Shown in pieces: positions 8,774-19,171 of a DNA stretch of 64,000 nucleotides. The first letter of the stretch is position 1; each line of letters begins with the position of its first letter. A model generated the notes under the pieces. The model did no database searches, was not told the DNA's origin, and saw nothing but the letters and a program-made list of their open reading frames with translations. Where the stretch lies: the NCBI GenBank assembly GCA_944472155.2, contig OX235271.1, positions 118,177,329 through 118,241,328 on the forward strand, read 5' to 3'. The stretch comes from Trichobilharzia szidati. Its lineage: Eukaryota > Platyhelminthes > Trematoda > Strigeidida > Schistosomatidae. The translations under genes were made by a program, and so were the position numbers.

Positions 8774-10450
8774 TGTACAGCGTATTGTTATGGTGACAGT
8801 GGATTTCATCAAGGATGCTGAGCCATTACTAGCCAAACCTCGAGGGATGGTATATGGGTAAGTGATGTTAATTGTTTCTCAACCTCACTCTGAATGTAGA
8901 TCAATGCAACTTCTACTACAAAGCAAATAGAAGAGAAGAGGTGAGCAGCAAAGTTCCAGAGAGCAAAGAAAAAGTATGTGGTCTCAGAAATGTACCTGGC
9001 GTTTGTGGTGTATGTTTATATTCGTTGTATATTATCACTCGTTAGACATACAGATTTATTTCTACTAAGTCCTTTTATGTATCTATGCGACTAGTTTATT
9101 TATCGTTTAAATAGTAATTAGGGTATTTATGTGCGTTTATTAGGCACTATAGTAAACTAATAATTGATTCGTCCTAAGAACAAATAGCTTGTTAATGTAA
9201 TCAGAAGAGTGAAAGAGTCTGTACAGAGAGCGTTTGAAACTTATAACCGTATTGCAGTTCCTGACTTCTAGGGGCAGGTTGCACCATATTTTAGAACACA
9301 TGGCTGTGAAGAAGTTTCCGTGGGGTGTTGACTTAAAGACTTTCATTGTCACTGTGCAAGTTTGGTTAAGCAGATCGTAATAGCCTTTCGGTGTGAATTG
9401 TGTGTCCTTATTGTCTGAGAATGATATTTTGTGCAGGAACTTAAAGCAAAATACTAGGTTTATAGTAAGTCGTCTTGTCCAAAGTAGTTCAAGATTTAGA
9501 ATAATGCGCCGTGAGATGTAGTCTTTCTTACAATCGTAGCCAAGTAGTTTGAAGGTGAAGCATCGTTGGATACTTTCCATCGTCAGCTTGTCACGGGCGC
9601 GAGTGCTGCTAATAATGAATGGACAGTATTCTAGTAGTGGCCTTAAACATGTTTTGTACAGAATTAGCTTGTCTTTATAGTCGTGGAAGTTCCTGAGTTT
9701 GCATCCTAAGAGCATCCTCGACTTTCGAGGCTGTGATGCCACTTGCTCAGAAAGTGTTAGGTCACTAGTGTACGTCAGACCTAAGTCAACGATACTTTGG
9801 AGTCTGGTTAGTTTACCTGATTGAAGCGTTCATTCCAAGTCGATTGAGAGTGCGCCGAAGCAAATCCAACCACATTTGTTCAGGTTAAATTGTAGATTCC
9901 GTAAAGACGACGAAGCAGTCACTTTATCTAATTCTTTCTGCACAACATTCTCGAAGTACCCTAGGTCATCACAATGGAATGTATAAGCTACGCCTAGGTC
10001 ATCTGAAAAGATGAATGGTTTCCCATGTGAGAAGCTAGCGCGTATTTCGTTCACTTAAAGTGTAAATAGGAGTGGCCCAATGACACTAGCATGAGCTACA
10101 CCAGAAGTGATCGGGTTAGGTTTGGAAGTTACAGACCCGAGTTTAACTATTTGGGACCTGTTGTTAAGGAATGATTTAAGCCATTCTTATAGTGAGTCAC
10201 GTATTTCTAAGGAGTTTAGCTAATGTAATGGTAGTAAATGGTCGACACGGTCAAATGCCTTAGAAATGTCAAAGTAGATGACAAGTACTAGTTGCCGTCT
10301 ATCACTAATGCTGGTCACAAAATTGAAGAAGTCTAAGTGACATGTTAAACAAGATCTGGATTTTTGGAATCCATGTTCGTTCGGACTTATAATGTTGCAG
10401 CTAAGCATGTGCTTGAGTAGGTTATCCTTAACTAGTCTTCGCATCAGCTG
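8774..10450 (-). mobile_element. CR1-like fragment A3, left copy of an inverted pair
   Basis: RT remnant plus 3' UTR, aligned in inverted orientation with 60290-62055 at very high identity from about 8774 to 10410. Similarity fades towards 10440. Its 3' end abuts copy A1 at 8773/8774. Three inactivating stops are common to both copies. Confidence 0.85.
9140..10444 (-). pseudogene. CR1-like reverse transcriptase remnant (A3 left)
   Basis: Three open pieces, 10220-10444, 9830-10054 and 9140-9742, together form an RT C-terminal half. The first has the HGFQKSRSCLTCHLDFF and YFDISKAFDRVDH motifs. The YADD box is replaced by FSDDLGVAY, so the first Asp is kept but context is changed. Stops occur after DHLLPLH, after the IRDSL position, before VNEI and after ALSIDLE. 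Compared with the 60290-61687 copy there are few amino-acid differences (for example ISRRIILNLE against ISWRMILNLE). Confidence 0.85.
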
Positions 10451-10664
10451 ATCAAATGACCTACAGCCTTATACAGGCTGCCTTACTTCGAAAATCGACA
10501 TAGGCAGATTCTGATTGGCTGTTGGCTAGCTGGCTTCCTATTGGTCTAAAATATAAGTTAAAATGGCAATCTTTTTATTTTGACACGGAAAGTTACAGTC
10601 AGTTTAATTTAAGGCTTACCTTACCATAATATAACGGCGTGTTAATGTTTTTGGTGTGAGTGTA

Positions 10665-11355
10665 GTGTGATAGTCACACGGTATTTGGATTCATTTTTGG
10701 TATTTAAAGTACATTGAGATGTATGAGAATGTCTAGCAAGTGAATATAAATTAACAATAATTTTGATGCGTTTATTTTAAGTCCAAAATAGGATGTATAC
10801 ATTTTTGCTTACTAGGCGAATATAATTAAACTACAATTCCTAAACATATAATGTGTCTTCAATTAGGACATATAGATATATGTATGTATTAACTGATTCA
10901 CTTTTTTAAGTTGTCAGTTTAGTGACATGTGGGATTTGTGCATATTAGGTCAGCATAAATCAATTAAATGTGCTAGGTCACAACAGTGGCTTATGAGCAC
11001 TGAGATATATAGTGTTATTCATTTACTTCAAATTATAATGTTGTGTTCGTTAGTCATTGTTAAAACCATTACATGACGTTACAAAATAATCCTGCAGCCT
11101 CTACTTCACGAAAAGTGTCATCTATATTGTCTGATGTAATGGCTGTATTCCAAAGAATAATGCTTAGTTGTGTATTTTATACGTGGGTGCAACTAAACAA
11201 GCTTTTGATACATTTATGAAGGTAACAACTAAATTGTTCATTATTTCTTTGAAAGGAACACAATACATCCTAACGGCTTGATTCAGGTAAAAAAGACCCA
11301 TCTGGCCCTATGGAATATAAGTTTGTGAGGTATGAATGCACTTTTGGAGGTATAG
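10665..11355 (+). repeat. Unnamed dispersed repeat, copy 1
   Basis: Aligns in the same orientation with 38065-38690 with moderate divergence and small indels; shared landmarks include GTGTATTTTATACGTGGGT and AAATGCACTTTTGGAGG-like stretches. No protein domain is recognisable in either copy. It could be the non-coding part of a transposon family. The flanking bases 10451-10664 hold nothing I recognise. Confidence 0.75.
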
Positions 11356-11711
11356 TTAAGTAAGCTTGGAACATTTAAAATACCAACCTTGCAACATTTC
11401 TCAGCAAAATCTAACCAACGCGTCAATAATGCCTTTCTACGGTAAATGAATATTTTATCTACTTGAAGTGAACCCAGTATGTACTGATATAACCCTGGTC
11501 CTTCTAAAAATTACTATATTTGGGTCTCACCTAATCAGGAACATTCTGCCTCTCCCCCCTGTACGATAATTATAGGAAATTTTCCCTGTCAGTATATTAA
11601 CTTTCGATTACCAAATACAGCTGACTGTTTTTGGATGCTGTTCGGACAGATTTGAGTGATTCCTTACTGCAATGTGAGAACTGTTTTGGAGATTAACATA
11701 TTGTTTACAAT

Positions 11712-12017
11712 ATTCATTCTGTGCAACATACAGTGGATGATGTCGAGCTGCATGGGGCATTAGAAGGATTCAGTGCATTTCCCTTTGAATTCTATATGCG
11801 CAAGATAAGACAGTCCGTGCACTGTGGATATGCTTTGGCTAAGCAGGCAGCTCAGTGTTATGTTAAGCACGTGCACTTAATGAAAAGTACAGATGTCAAG
11901 CATGTACCTAAAGAAGCTAGTACTAAGGGCGTGGAGTTAAGCAAAGGCAAGTTAACTTATCTGAACACCATATTTACTTCCTTATTCTCCGGACAATGTA
12001 ATCTTGGCCTCAGGTAA
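11712..12017 (+). pseudogene. Transposase-associated protein remnant with SAFPFE motif
   Basis: The frame reads IHSVQHTVDDVELHGALEGF then SAFPFEFYMRKIRQSV, resembling the conserved H-x-x-H...DDV...G.L..FSAFPFENY segment found near the C-terminus of animal proteins linked to CACTA-like transposons. Schistosomes are known to carry CACTA-like elements. No ATG supports the start, and after about residue 55 the frame has no recognisable similarity, so it is a fragment. The class assignment is from a single motif and is tentative. Confidence 0.45.
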
Positions 12018-12055
12018 ACCGGGGAATATAGTTGAAATGGAAAGTGAAGAAAGTA

Positions 12056-12358
12056 TGTTGCGTGTTCTATTTGACTAAATTAGCGTACACGTATTTCCTA
12101 GTACTTCTTCACGTTTATCAATGTGCGTAGACGTTGTGGCTACTCGACGCCCACAACGTAAAATCAGAAGGCACTTGTGTAGAGTGTAATCGCGCATTAT
12201 AGCCGTAGTCAAATTTCAAAATTGTATCAAGGTAACGTTCAACAGTAAATTGACAAACGTTTACGAAGTACATATAAAATCGGTATGTGTAAACATATAA
12301 TATGAGTATGCAAATTAGATTAAAAACGTATGTTTATAGTTGGTATAGGGGTACTACA
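12056..12358 (-). repeat. 3' LTR of the gypsy-type element
   Basis: 303 bp, starts TGTTGCGTG and ends TACTACA on the plus strand. Two substitutions against 23360-23662 (AAATTGT/AAAGTGT and CAAACG/CAAATG). Confidence 0.93.
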
Positions 12359-12372
12359 TAATTCCCCCACCA
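12359..12372 (-). promoter_or_regulatory. Polypurine tract of the gypsy-type element
   Basis: The coding strand reads TGGTGGGGGAATTA directly before the 3' LTR (TGTAGTACC), the expected place for the plus-strand primer. Confidence 0.7.
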
Positions 12373-13604
12373 GAACACTGAAATATAAAAAAAATACATT
12401 TAAGTGTTCGACAAAAACATGCATCGGCGTAATATGCAGCAGAGATGGTACATAGAAAGCGATTTATTAAGCTGAAAAATGAGCAGTTTAATGCGGTCAA
12501 TAAGGCCGATAATAAATGAGACAATAAAAGAAAAAATAGGATTGATGATCTTGGTAGAATATATAAGGAATGATACAATCGGCCGGGGATCTGTAGTCTG
12601 TATACGGAAACGATACGTGAATATTAAGCGCTATATGATTAAATGTAATAATACAGGAAATATCAATGTTAACATAGTAGTGACGTGATTGACGTATGAA
12701 AATATTAATCAGTTAAATGTGTAGTCAAATGACAATTACGAATAAAGATAAATATTTGAACCCTTATTAATTGACAAAATGATAATGATCACAAGGCCTG
12801 CATCCTGTATGTCGTACTTTAGCACATGTTAATCACACATGTTAATTATCCCGCATGCTCAAGGTCATTGATGGAGTGAGACGCTCAAAGGTCATTTTCG
12901 TCCATGTTAGTCGGTTATGTTGGATTGCAGTTCCGTAGGCGTTCGTTTACACATTGGTTTACGTTCCGTTGGCATTTATAGGTGATTCCCATGTACTGAT
13001 AGCATTCTTTTGTAAAATAGTACTTTTCTTCACACAAAAATAGCCACATTTTAACGTGGTCTTCATTGAATGACACTATGTCGAAAGCTGCAGCTTCTAC
13101 AAGAAGTAAACTATTTGTGTAGATGACATTACCCCCCAACTACCCCATCTTCTTCATTGTAGAGATGTTTTGACGCATTCAGCATGAAACACTAATCATT
13201 ACAACCAATATGCTAAGTGTGTCGCAGTCAGATTAAATGACGCGAACACCAACATAACTAGCCAGGAAATGAGAATTCCTATCAATCCAGAAAACACATA
13301 ACCAAATTTTATTAAAAATCACTGACAAAAAAAATTTGCCGAGCGAAATTTCAACCAACATGCCGGATAAGTCCAGCCCTCTTTCCTATAAATTAGACTT
13401 GAACCAGTATATTGTAATCTATTCTAACAAAGTTTCTAGAGGTTTTTTTCCATTTTTCCAATTTTTGATGTCAAAAAACGGTGTTCCATTTCAAATTGTA
13501 CTTGTCGAATATGATCATGCCTGTACAAACGGTATGTTAATCATGTAAATGTTTAATTTATGTGAAATATATATATGATAATAAATATGAAAATTCGTAT
13601 TAAG
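12373..13604 (-). other. Non-coding 3' region of the gypsy-type element
   Basis: About 1.2 kb between the integrase stop and the polypurine tract. The open frames here are short and match nothing I recognise; no envelope-like gene is seen. Confidence 0.6.
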
Positions 13605-15098
13605 TTATATTTTGATGATTTGCACATAACGTTTAGGCCAATGAACTCTCCTACCAGAGCGTGTAGTTTTCATAGGTTTCTCTGGCGACGTTGAAGCTTG
13701 CGTGGATGTAGCTGTTGGCACGTCGTTCAGCTGGTCTTTATCGTTGGCTTCGAAATCGTCGATGAATGCTGGTTTGACTCTGTCGGCACTGATGGCTTCT
13801 GCTTTATTCAGTCGTTCTATCGTGATAACTTTATCATTTCTATTTAGAACTTTGAGTGAGCCATCATAAGCGGGTTGAAGTGGTCGTTGTATACCCTCTC
13901 TCCTGACGAAGACGTGAGTGCAATCTGTCAGTTGTGGCGGGATGTATGACGTTCGTTCCTGGTGGCGTGGAAGTGATATCTTGAGCTCGTTCATGTGTTG
14001 TTTTAGCTGGTGCACATAACCAGTCATATCTTGTGGAACTTGGTTACCTGGGGTGAAAAATTCTCCTGGTAGTCGTAATGTTGTTCCATAGACTAGTTCG
14101 GAAACACAGCAGCCAATATCTTTCTTTAGAGCAGATCGTATACCAAGCAGTACCAGTGGGAGTTTGCTTGACCAGTCGTTTTGAGTCAAAGAAGCAGCGA
14201 GCGCAGCTTTGAGTTGTCGATGAAGGCGTTCAACCATACCGTTGGAACTAGGATTGTACGCGGTTGTTCGTATTCGTTTAATGCCCAGTAATTCAGTTAG
14301 CTGGTTAAAAAGTCGGCTTTCAAACTGAGCACCTCTGTCCGTAGTGATAATGGATGGGACACCAAAATTAGCTATCCAGTTTTCGACCAAAGCCTTAGCT
14401 ACCGTTTCAGCTGAGACGTCGGCTATTGGAACTGCTACAGGCCAACGAGTGAATCTATCGATGCAAGTTAGAATATAGTTGAAACCATTGGAAGGAGGTA
14501 GTGGACCAACTATGTGTACATGTATATGTTCAAATCTAGAGTCAGGGTTAGGAAAGCGACCAAGTGGTGCATTAGTGTGACGGCTGATTTTGAATCTTTG
14601 ACAAGACAAGCAATTTCGTGTCCACTTCTTAACAACGCTATTAATGTTCGGCCATATAAATCTTTCTTTTATTAGTTTGATAGTAGCGCTGACACCGGGA
14701 TGAGACAAGTTATGTAACTTCTCGAATACTGTATGTCTCATAGCTGCTGGAACGAAGGGTCGATATTTACCTGTAGAGGTGTCGCAGATTATTTTTGTCG
14801 TGCCAAAAGGAATTGCGTCGAGTTTTAGAGATGTTGTTTTAGAAGTCATGATCTTTTTTAGTTCGGCATCATCTCGTTGTAAGTTTGAGAGACGTTCGTA
14901 GTCGATGTCTGGGCATACAATGTTGTCAATGTGCACACGTGATAAAGCGTCTGCCATTTCATTGTTTTTACCCTTTACGTGTCGCAGATCGGAGGTGAAC
15001 TGAGATATAAACTCGAGATGTCGTAGTTCACGCGGAAAGTAGTTATCCTGTTTTGCTGATAAGGCTTTCGTTAGAGCTTTATGGTCTGTAAAGACAGT
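13605..15098 (-). pseudogene. Gypsy RNase H end and integrase
   Basis: The frame re-enters RNase H at [20 protein letters not shown] and MADALSRVH, then an integrase: zinc-binding HHCC region (HNLSHPG ... NCLSCQRF), catalytic core ([42 protein letters not shown]) and a C-terminus ending [13 protein letters not shown], usual for schistosome gypsy elements. The integrase joins element DNA to the host. The first catalytic Asp, expected in IHVDIVGPLPP, is His here ([11 protein letters not shown]), so it is predicted inactive. The first part of RNase H lies across the CR1 insertion at 20644. Confidence 0.9.
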
Positions 15099-15099
15099 A

Positions 15100-16133
15100 T
15101 AAATAAATAAATAAATAATAGTATATTCTCATTTTGTACATGAGGGACGCCAGTTTACAGGCATCATCAATATGATAAATTACATATACGATTAGTAAAC
15201 ATATATAATAATAGTAATTTAATAAAATACATTTTTTCCTACCTGTGTAGGACACACCAATTGTACAGGCATGGATAAGTATTATGTAAATTACATTAAT
15301 TTGGTTTATGGTTAAATTATATGGTTGCTGTCGTTTTGTTTGTGGGAACAATATGATAACTAGTCATTCAATGGAGCACATCAAGAAATATAGAAATATT
15401 GTCTTCGCATTAACAAAAAAACCCAAGTATGTTTTGGATGGATTACAAATACTTGGGAAAAAAATAAAGCTTGAAGTAATTCCTCTATATAATTTTGGTG
15501 TGTACGGCATCGAGTCTTATTCTTGATTTATATCCAAATTTGATAACAATTTAAAATAAGTAATCCACTTGTATACTTTTGTCAGCATTTTCTTCGTAAC
15601 ATCACAAGTGAATAGTACTCAAGGTAGACTAATAATAATGGTAGTTTATATTTTCTTATAAACGGGTGTTTTCAAGAAATGCAAGCTATTTTGCAGACAA
15701 GATCAGTTATGTTATAAGTTACATTCGTGAAGTATTATAAATCAATACTTTTTTATTGGTATAAAGATATATTTCACAACTGTAATCCAGGTTGCGTCGT
15801 TGGTGAAGGCAATGCGCAATTCACGAGGGAATTGTAAGTTATGGGACCAATAATGTTTGCAGATCATTTGTCATTGTAAATGGGCAAATATCTACATTCT
15901 TCGTTCTCATTCAAAAAGTTAAATGGAAGCTGAAATGGTGAGAGACAAAAGAAGACAAACAACAACAACGCAAAAGAAAACAAGTGGAGTACTTAGGGAG
16001 TGATTAATATGTATATATACATTTATATTCTGTGTAGTAATTATAGTTATTTTGGTGCACTAACTAACTATTCCCGTAATGCTAACTTTTATATTGTGTG
16101 AACTAATATTATTGTCTTGTGTAAAAATGTTTA
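15100..16133 (-). other. 3' UTR and tail of CR1-like copy A2
   Basis: About 1 kb without a gene. In element sense it ends with a conserved GATGCCTGTAAACTGGCGTC block and a TTTA-repeat tail. The same end block recurs at 52050 and 60107 and marks the family's 3' terminus. Confidence 0.8.
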
Positions 16134-17797
16134 TTATGTACTTCCAATAATAATAAAATTTATAATTGTAGTTTGTTGTAACTGCACGTTTGATGAACTT
16201 AAAATATCTATGTTGGACGAAAAAGTGGGTGGAGGATTCAGACGCAGAAGTGCAGTGTCATCTTTGAGCAGTCTGATGACTGAGGAGATGAACACTGCGA
16301 GTGTGTTTGCATCGCGCACATCAGCTGGTAGTCTACTCCAAATGACTGAAAACTTATTTAAGAAGAAATTTTACCGCATGTAAGTCTGACAGTGCTCTAT
16401 AGCAGCTAGGTTGTGGTGATTTCTAAGATTGTAACTGATGACAGCAGTAGGTTTAATTATTGGCTCGGAGGAGTGCACGAGCAGATTAGTCAGCTTGTAG
16501 TAAAAAATTAGGTTCAGCTTAAGACGTCTTTTCCAGAGTGGTTCTAAACTTAGTCTGTCGCAACGTTCATAGTATTGGAGACCACTTTCTAAACCAAGAA
16601 TTCTTAAGGTGAATTGCCGTTGCACTCCTTCTAACTTAAGCTTGTCATTTTGTCTGAGTCCGCTAAGAATAAACGGGCAGTATTCTAAAATAGGTCGGAC
16701 ACATACTTTATATAATAAAACCCTAGTTTCACAACAAAAGAAATTGCGAGTTATGCATCCTAGGAGCCTTCGTGTTTTACGTCTGGCATAATCAGTTTGT
16801 TCAGAGAACGTTAAGTTACTAGAGTATCTGATACCGAGATCTACGACTGAGTTGAGCTTGGCTAGTTTACGCCCATTTACTTCAAGATTCAGGTCAAGGT
16901 TACTGTTTCCGATACAAATCCAGCCGCATTTATCAATGTTGAACTTTAGACAGGATTCAGTACACCATGTTGCGAGACTACTTAGTTCAAGATGTATTTT
17001 ATTCACCATATCGCTTAGTTCATGAGCGTGGCAGGAGTAAACGACTTTGAGGTCGTCAGCATATAGGAATGATCTACCTAAGGTGAAGCAGTTGCAAATG
17101 CTGTTAATGTATACTGTAAATAAAAGTGGACCTAGGACATTACCTTGCACAACCCCACTTGTGATCTGTCTAGGATGAGACAACACAGATCCAACCTTGG
17201 TTATTTGTACCCTATTGCTTAGAAACGATTTTAACCAGCTCAGTAATGGATTGCGAATCCCACATGAATACAGCTTCTCAAAGAGAATACTGTGAGATAC
17301 CATGTCAAATGCTCTAGATATGTCGAAGTAGAGAACAACAACTAGCTTACGTGCTTCGCGACTACTAGTGATGCAGTTGAAAAAGTCGAAGTGGCAAGTA
17401 ACGCAAGACCTATTTTTGAGAAATCCGTGTTGAGACCTTGTAACAAGATCTTCCTTCAGTAGATACTCTGACAACTGATCTTTGACAACTTTCTCCATGA
17501 CTCGCGAGACAACTGGGGTTATATTTATAGGTCTGTAATTGCGGACGTTTGCCTTATCACCGGATTTATAGTGTGGAATTATGAAGCTAGTTTTCCACTC
17601 ATTAGGGTAAGTGCCAGTGTCCATAGATATCGAGAAGAATTTAAGAAGTAGTAGGGGTATATCACACCCACTGTTTTTGAAAATTATGGAAGCAAGGCCA
17701 TCTGGTCCCGTGCTAGTGGAAGGTTTCAGGCTTTTAACTGCTTGTTCTATTAATTGGTCGGTGAACACTATGCTTCCGAGGAAAGAGCTAGTAAGGG
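16134..17797 (-). pseudogene. Reverse transcriptase part of CR1-like ORF2 (A2)
   Basis: Open from 17768 to 16371 with RT motifs in order: YRPINITPVVSRVMEK, HGFLKNRSCVTCHFDFF, YFDISRAFDMVSHSI, GVVQGNVLGPLLFTVYIN and the catalytic LYADDLKVVYS. A TAC-to-TAA nonsense change at 16371-16373 (after HCQTYMR) is inferred by comparison with A1, which reads Tyr there; the frame then continues to a natural end at 16134. A missing G in a G-run near 17797 (four here, five in A1) separates it from the endonuclease frame. The enzyme would copy element RNA at nicked target DNA. Confidence 0.88.
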
Positions 17798-19171
17798 GCC
17801 GGTGTCACCAGGAATGCGCGTTTCTAAACTGAAGTTTGCAAACCACTCACTGAATATTTCACAAATGGTGGCAGGCACATTGTAAATAACTTTGTCATGA
17901 AGTAAATAGGGGATGTCCCTAGTCGACTGCATTCGTTTTTTAAGAAGTGTTGTTAAGTTATAAACTTTGGAGGTGCTTTCAAGTGCCCTTAACTCTTCGT
18001 CGAGGTCCTTTTGAGAGCGTTGGCGCTTGACAGATTCAAGAGACTCATGGATTGAGTGCAGTAGTGATATATCCTGAGTTGAATAGTACTGTTTCTTCAA
18101 CTTCCTTAACTTATTGCGGCACGCCCTCGGAATGTATTCAGCTTGGTGTCTACTTAATTTCACTACCTTCTTAGGAGCAACAGTATCTAGACAAAGGATA
18201 ACATTCCTGTAAAATAGGGACACTACAGCCTCCAGGGAGTCAGTGGTAAAATATTCATCCCGGTGACAGAGTCGAATGAGTTCTTGGATTAATCCCCAGT
18301 CTGTATGTTTGTAACTACGACATATTATGCTCCCTGAATCCTGTTTGTTTCCTGTATTTAGTGGTGAAAAAGGCAGAGAGCAGAGCACCATTCTATGGTC
18401 ACTACTGGAAAATCTGTTACCAACATAGGTGGAGACTGGGATTGTGTCATGACAAAACACAAGGTCCAACATGTTGTCACCACGAGTAGGTGTCTGGACG
18501 TTTTGCTGCCATCCATAACAATCGATAGTGGCAAGTAATTCGTCGAAGCGTTGGGGGCCGGAACTACTTAACCAATTGACTTCTGGAAGATTGAAGTCAT
18601 CTGCAATTATTTTGTAATTAGTGTTAAACGATGAGGCGTGTACGAATGATTTAGCTAATAAGGCATCAGTTTCTTTGGTTGAGCTTGGTGCTCGATAAAC
18701 ACAGCCTATGAGAAGCTTGTACTTATCTCCTTGTAAGACAACCCAGAGTGAATCAGGTACCTCGTTCAGTATTTCATCTTCCACCTTACTGGCTACGAAT
18801 GAGTTATGTATATATATGAGACATCCTCCACCACGCTTGCAGTCTCTATTTGCACGGTGTACAGTGTAATCATCCATGCCTATATGCACATCAAGTACAG
18901 AATATGAGCACCATGATTCAGTAATCAAAGCTACAGTAGGCTTGGCGATAAATAATAATGCCCTTAGTTCAGATATCTTATTGATTAAGGAACGCGCATT
19001 AATTAGCAATATCGTGAATAAGTCACGGGATACTACAAACTGGCTTAAGATATCACCATAACCTAACTCTGTTTGTGCGTCAACAACGCAAGAGTTTATG
19101 AATGATACGGGGGTTGGACTGGGTGTCTGTGCATCGGGGTTAGGGTGCAGTGAGTTGGTCCTAGGTGCCAT
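17768..19171 (-). CDS. Endonuclease part of CR1-like ORF2 (A2)
   Basis: 467 codons holding an APE-type endonuclease that nicks target DNA: LLINARSLINKISELRALLF near the start, TESWCS, IADDFNLPEVNW and SSDHRMVLCSLP, followed by the linker to RT. The start at 19171 overlaps the end of ORF1 by 76 bp in another frame. The last codons before 17768 are out of frame because of the missing G near 17797. The A1 copy at 6885-8773 is very close in sequence. Confidence 0.88.
   Translation of the reverse strand: MAPRTNSLHPNPDAQTPSPTPVSFINSCVVDAQTELGYGDILSQFVVSRDLFTILLINARSLINKISELRALLFIAKPTVALITESWCSYSVLDVHIGMDDYTVHRANRDCKRGGGCLIYIHNSFVASKVEDEILNEVPDSLWVVLQGDKYKLLIGCVYRAPSSTKETDALLAKSFVHASSFNTNYKIIADDFNLPEVNWLSSSGPQRFDELLATIDCYGWQQNVQTPTRGDNMLDLVFCHDTIPVSTYVGNRFSSSDHRMVLCSLPFSPLNTGNKQDSGSIICRSYKHTDWGLIQELIRLCHRDEYFTTDSLEAVVSLFYRNVILCLDTVAPKKVVKLSRHQAEYIPRACRNKLRKLKKQYYSTQDISLLHSIHESLESVKRQRSQKDLDEELRALESTSKVYNLTTLLKKRMQSTRDIPYLLHDKVIYNVPATICEIFSEWFANFSLETRIPGDTGPLLALSSEA

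Noticed and set aside
7190..8836. A native start at 8836 for the A1 endonuclease frame.
   Set aside because: 8774-8836 belongs to the neighbouring A3 fragment, whose partner at 62000-62050 has no such gene.
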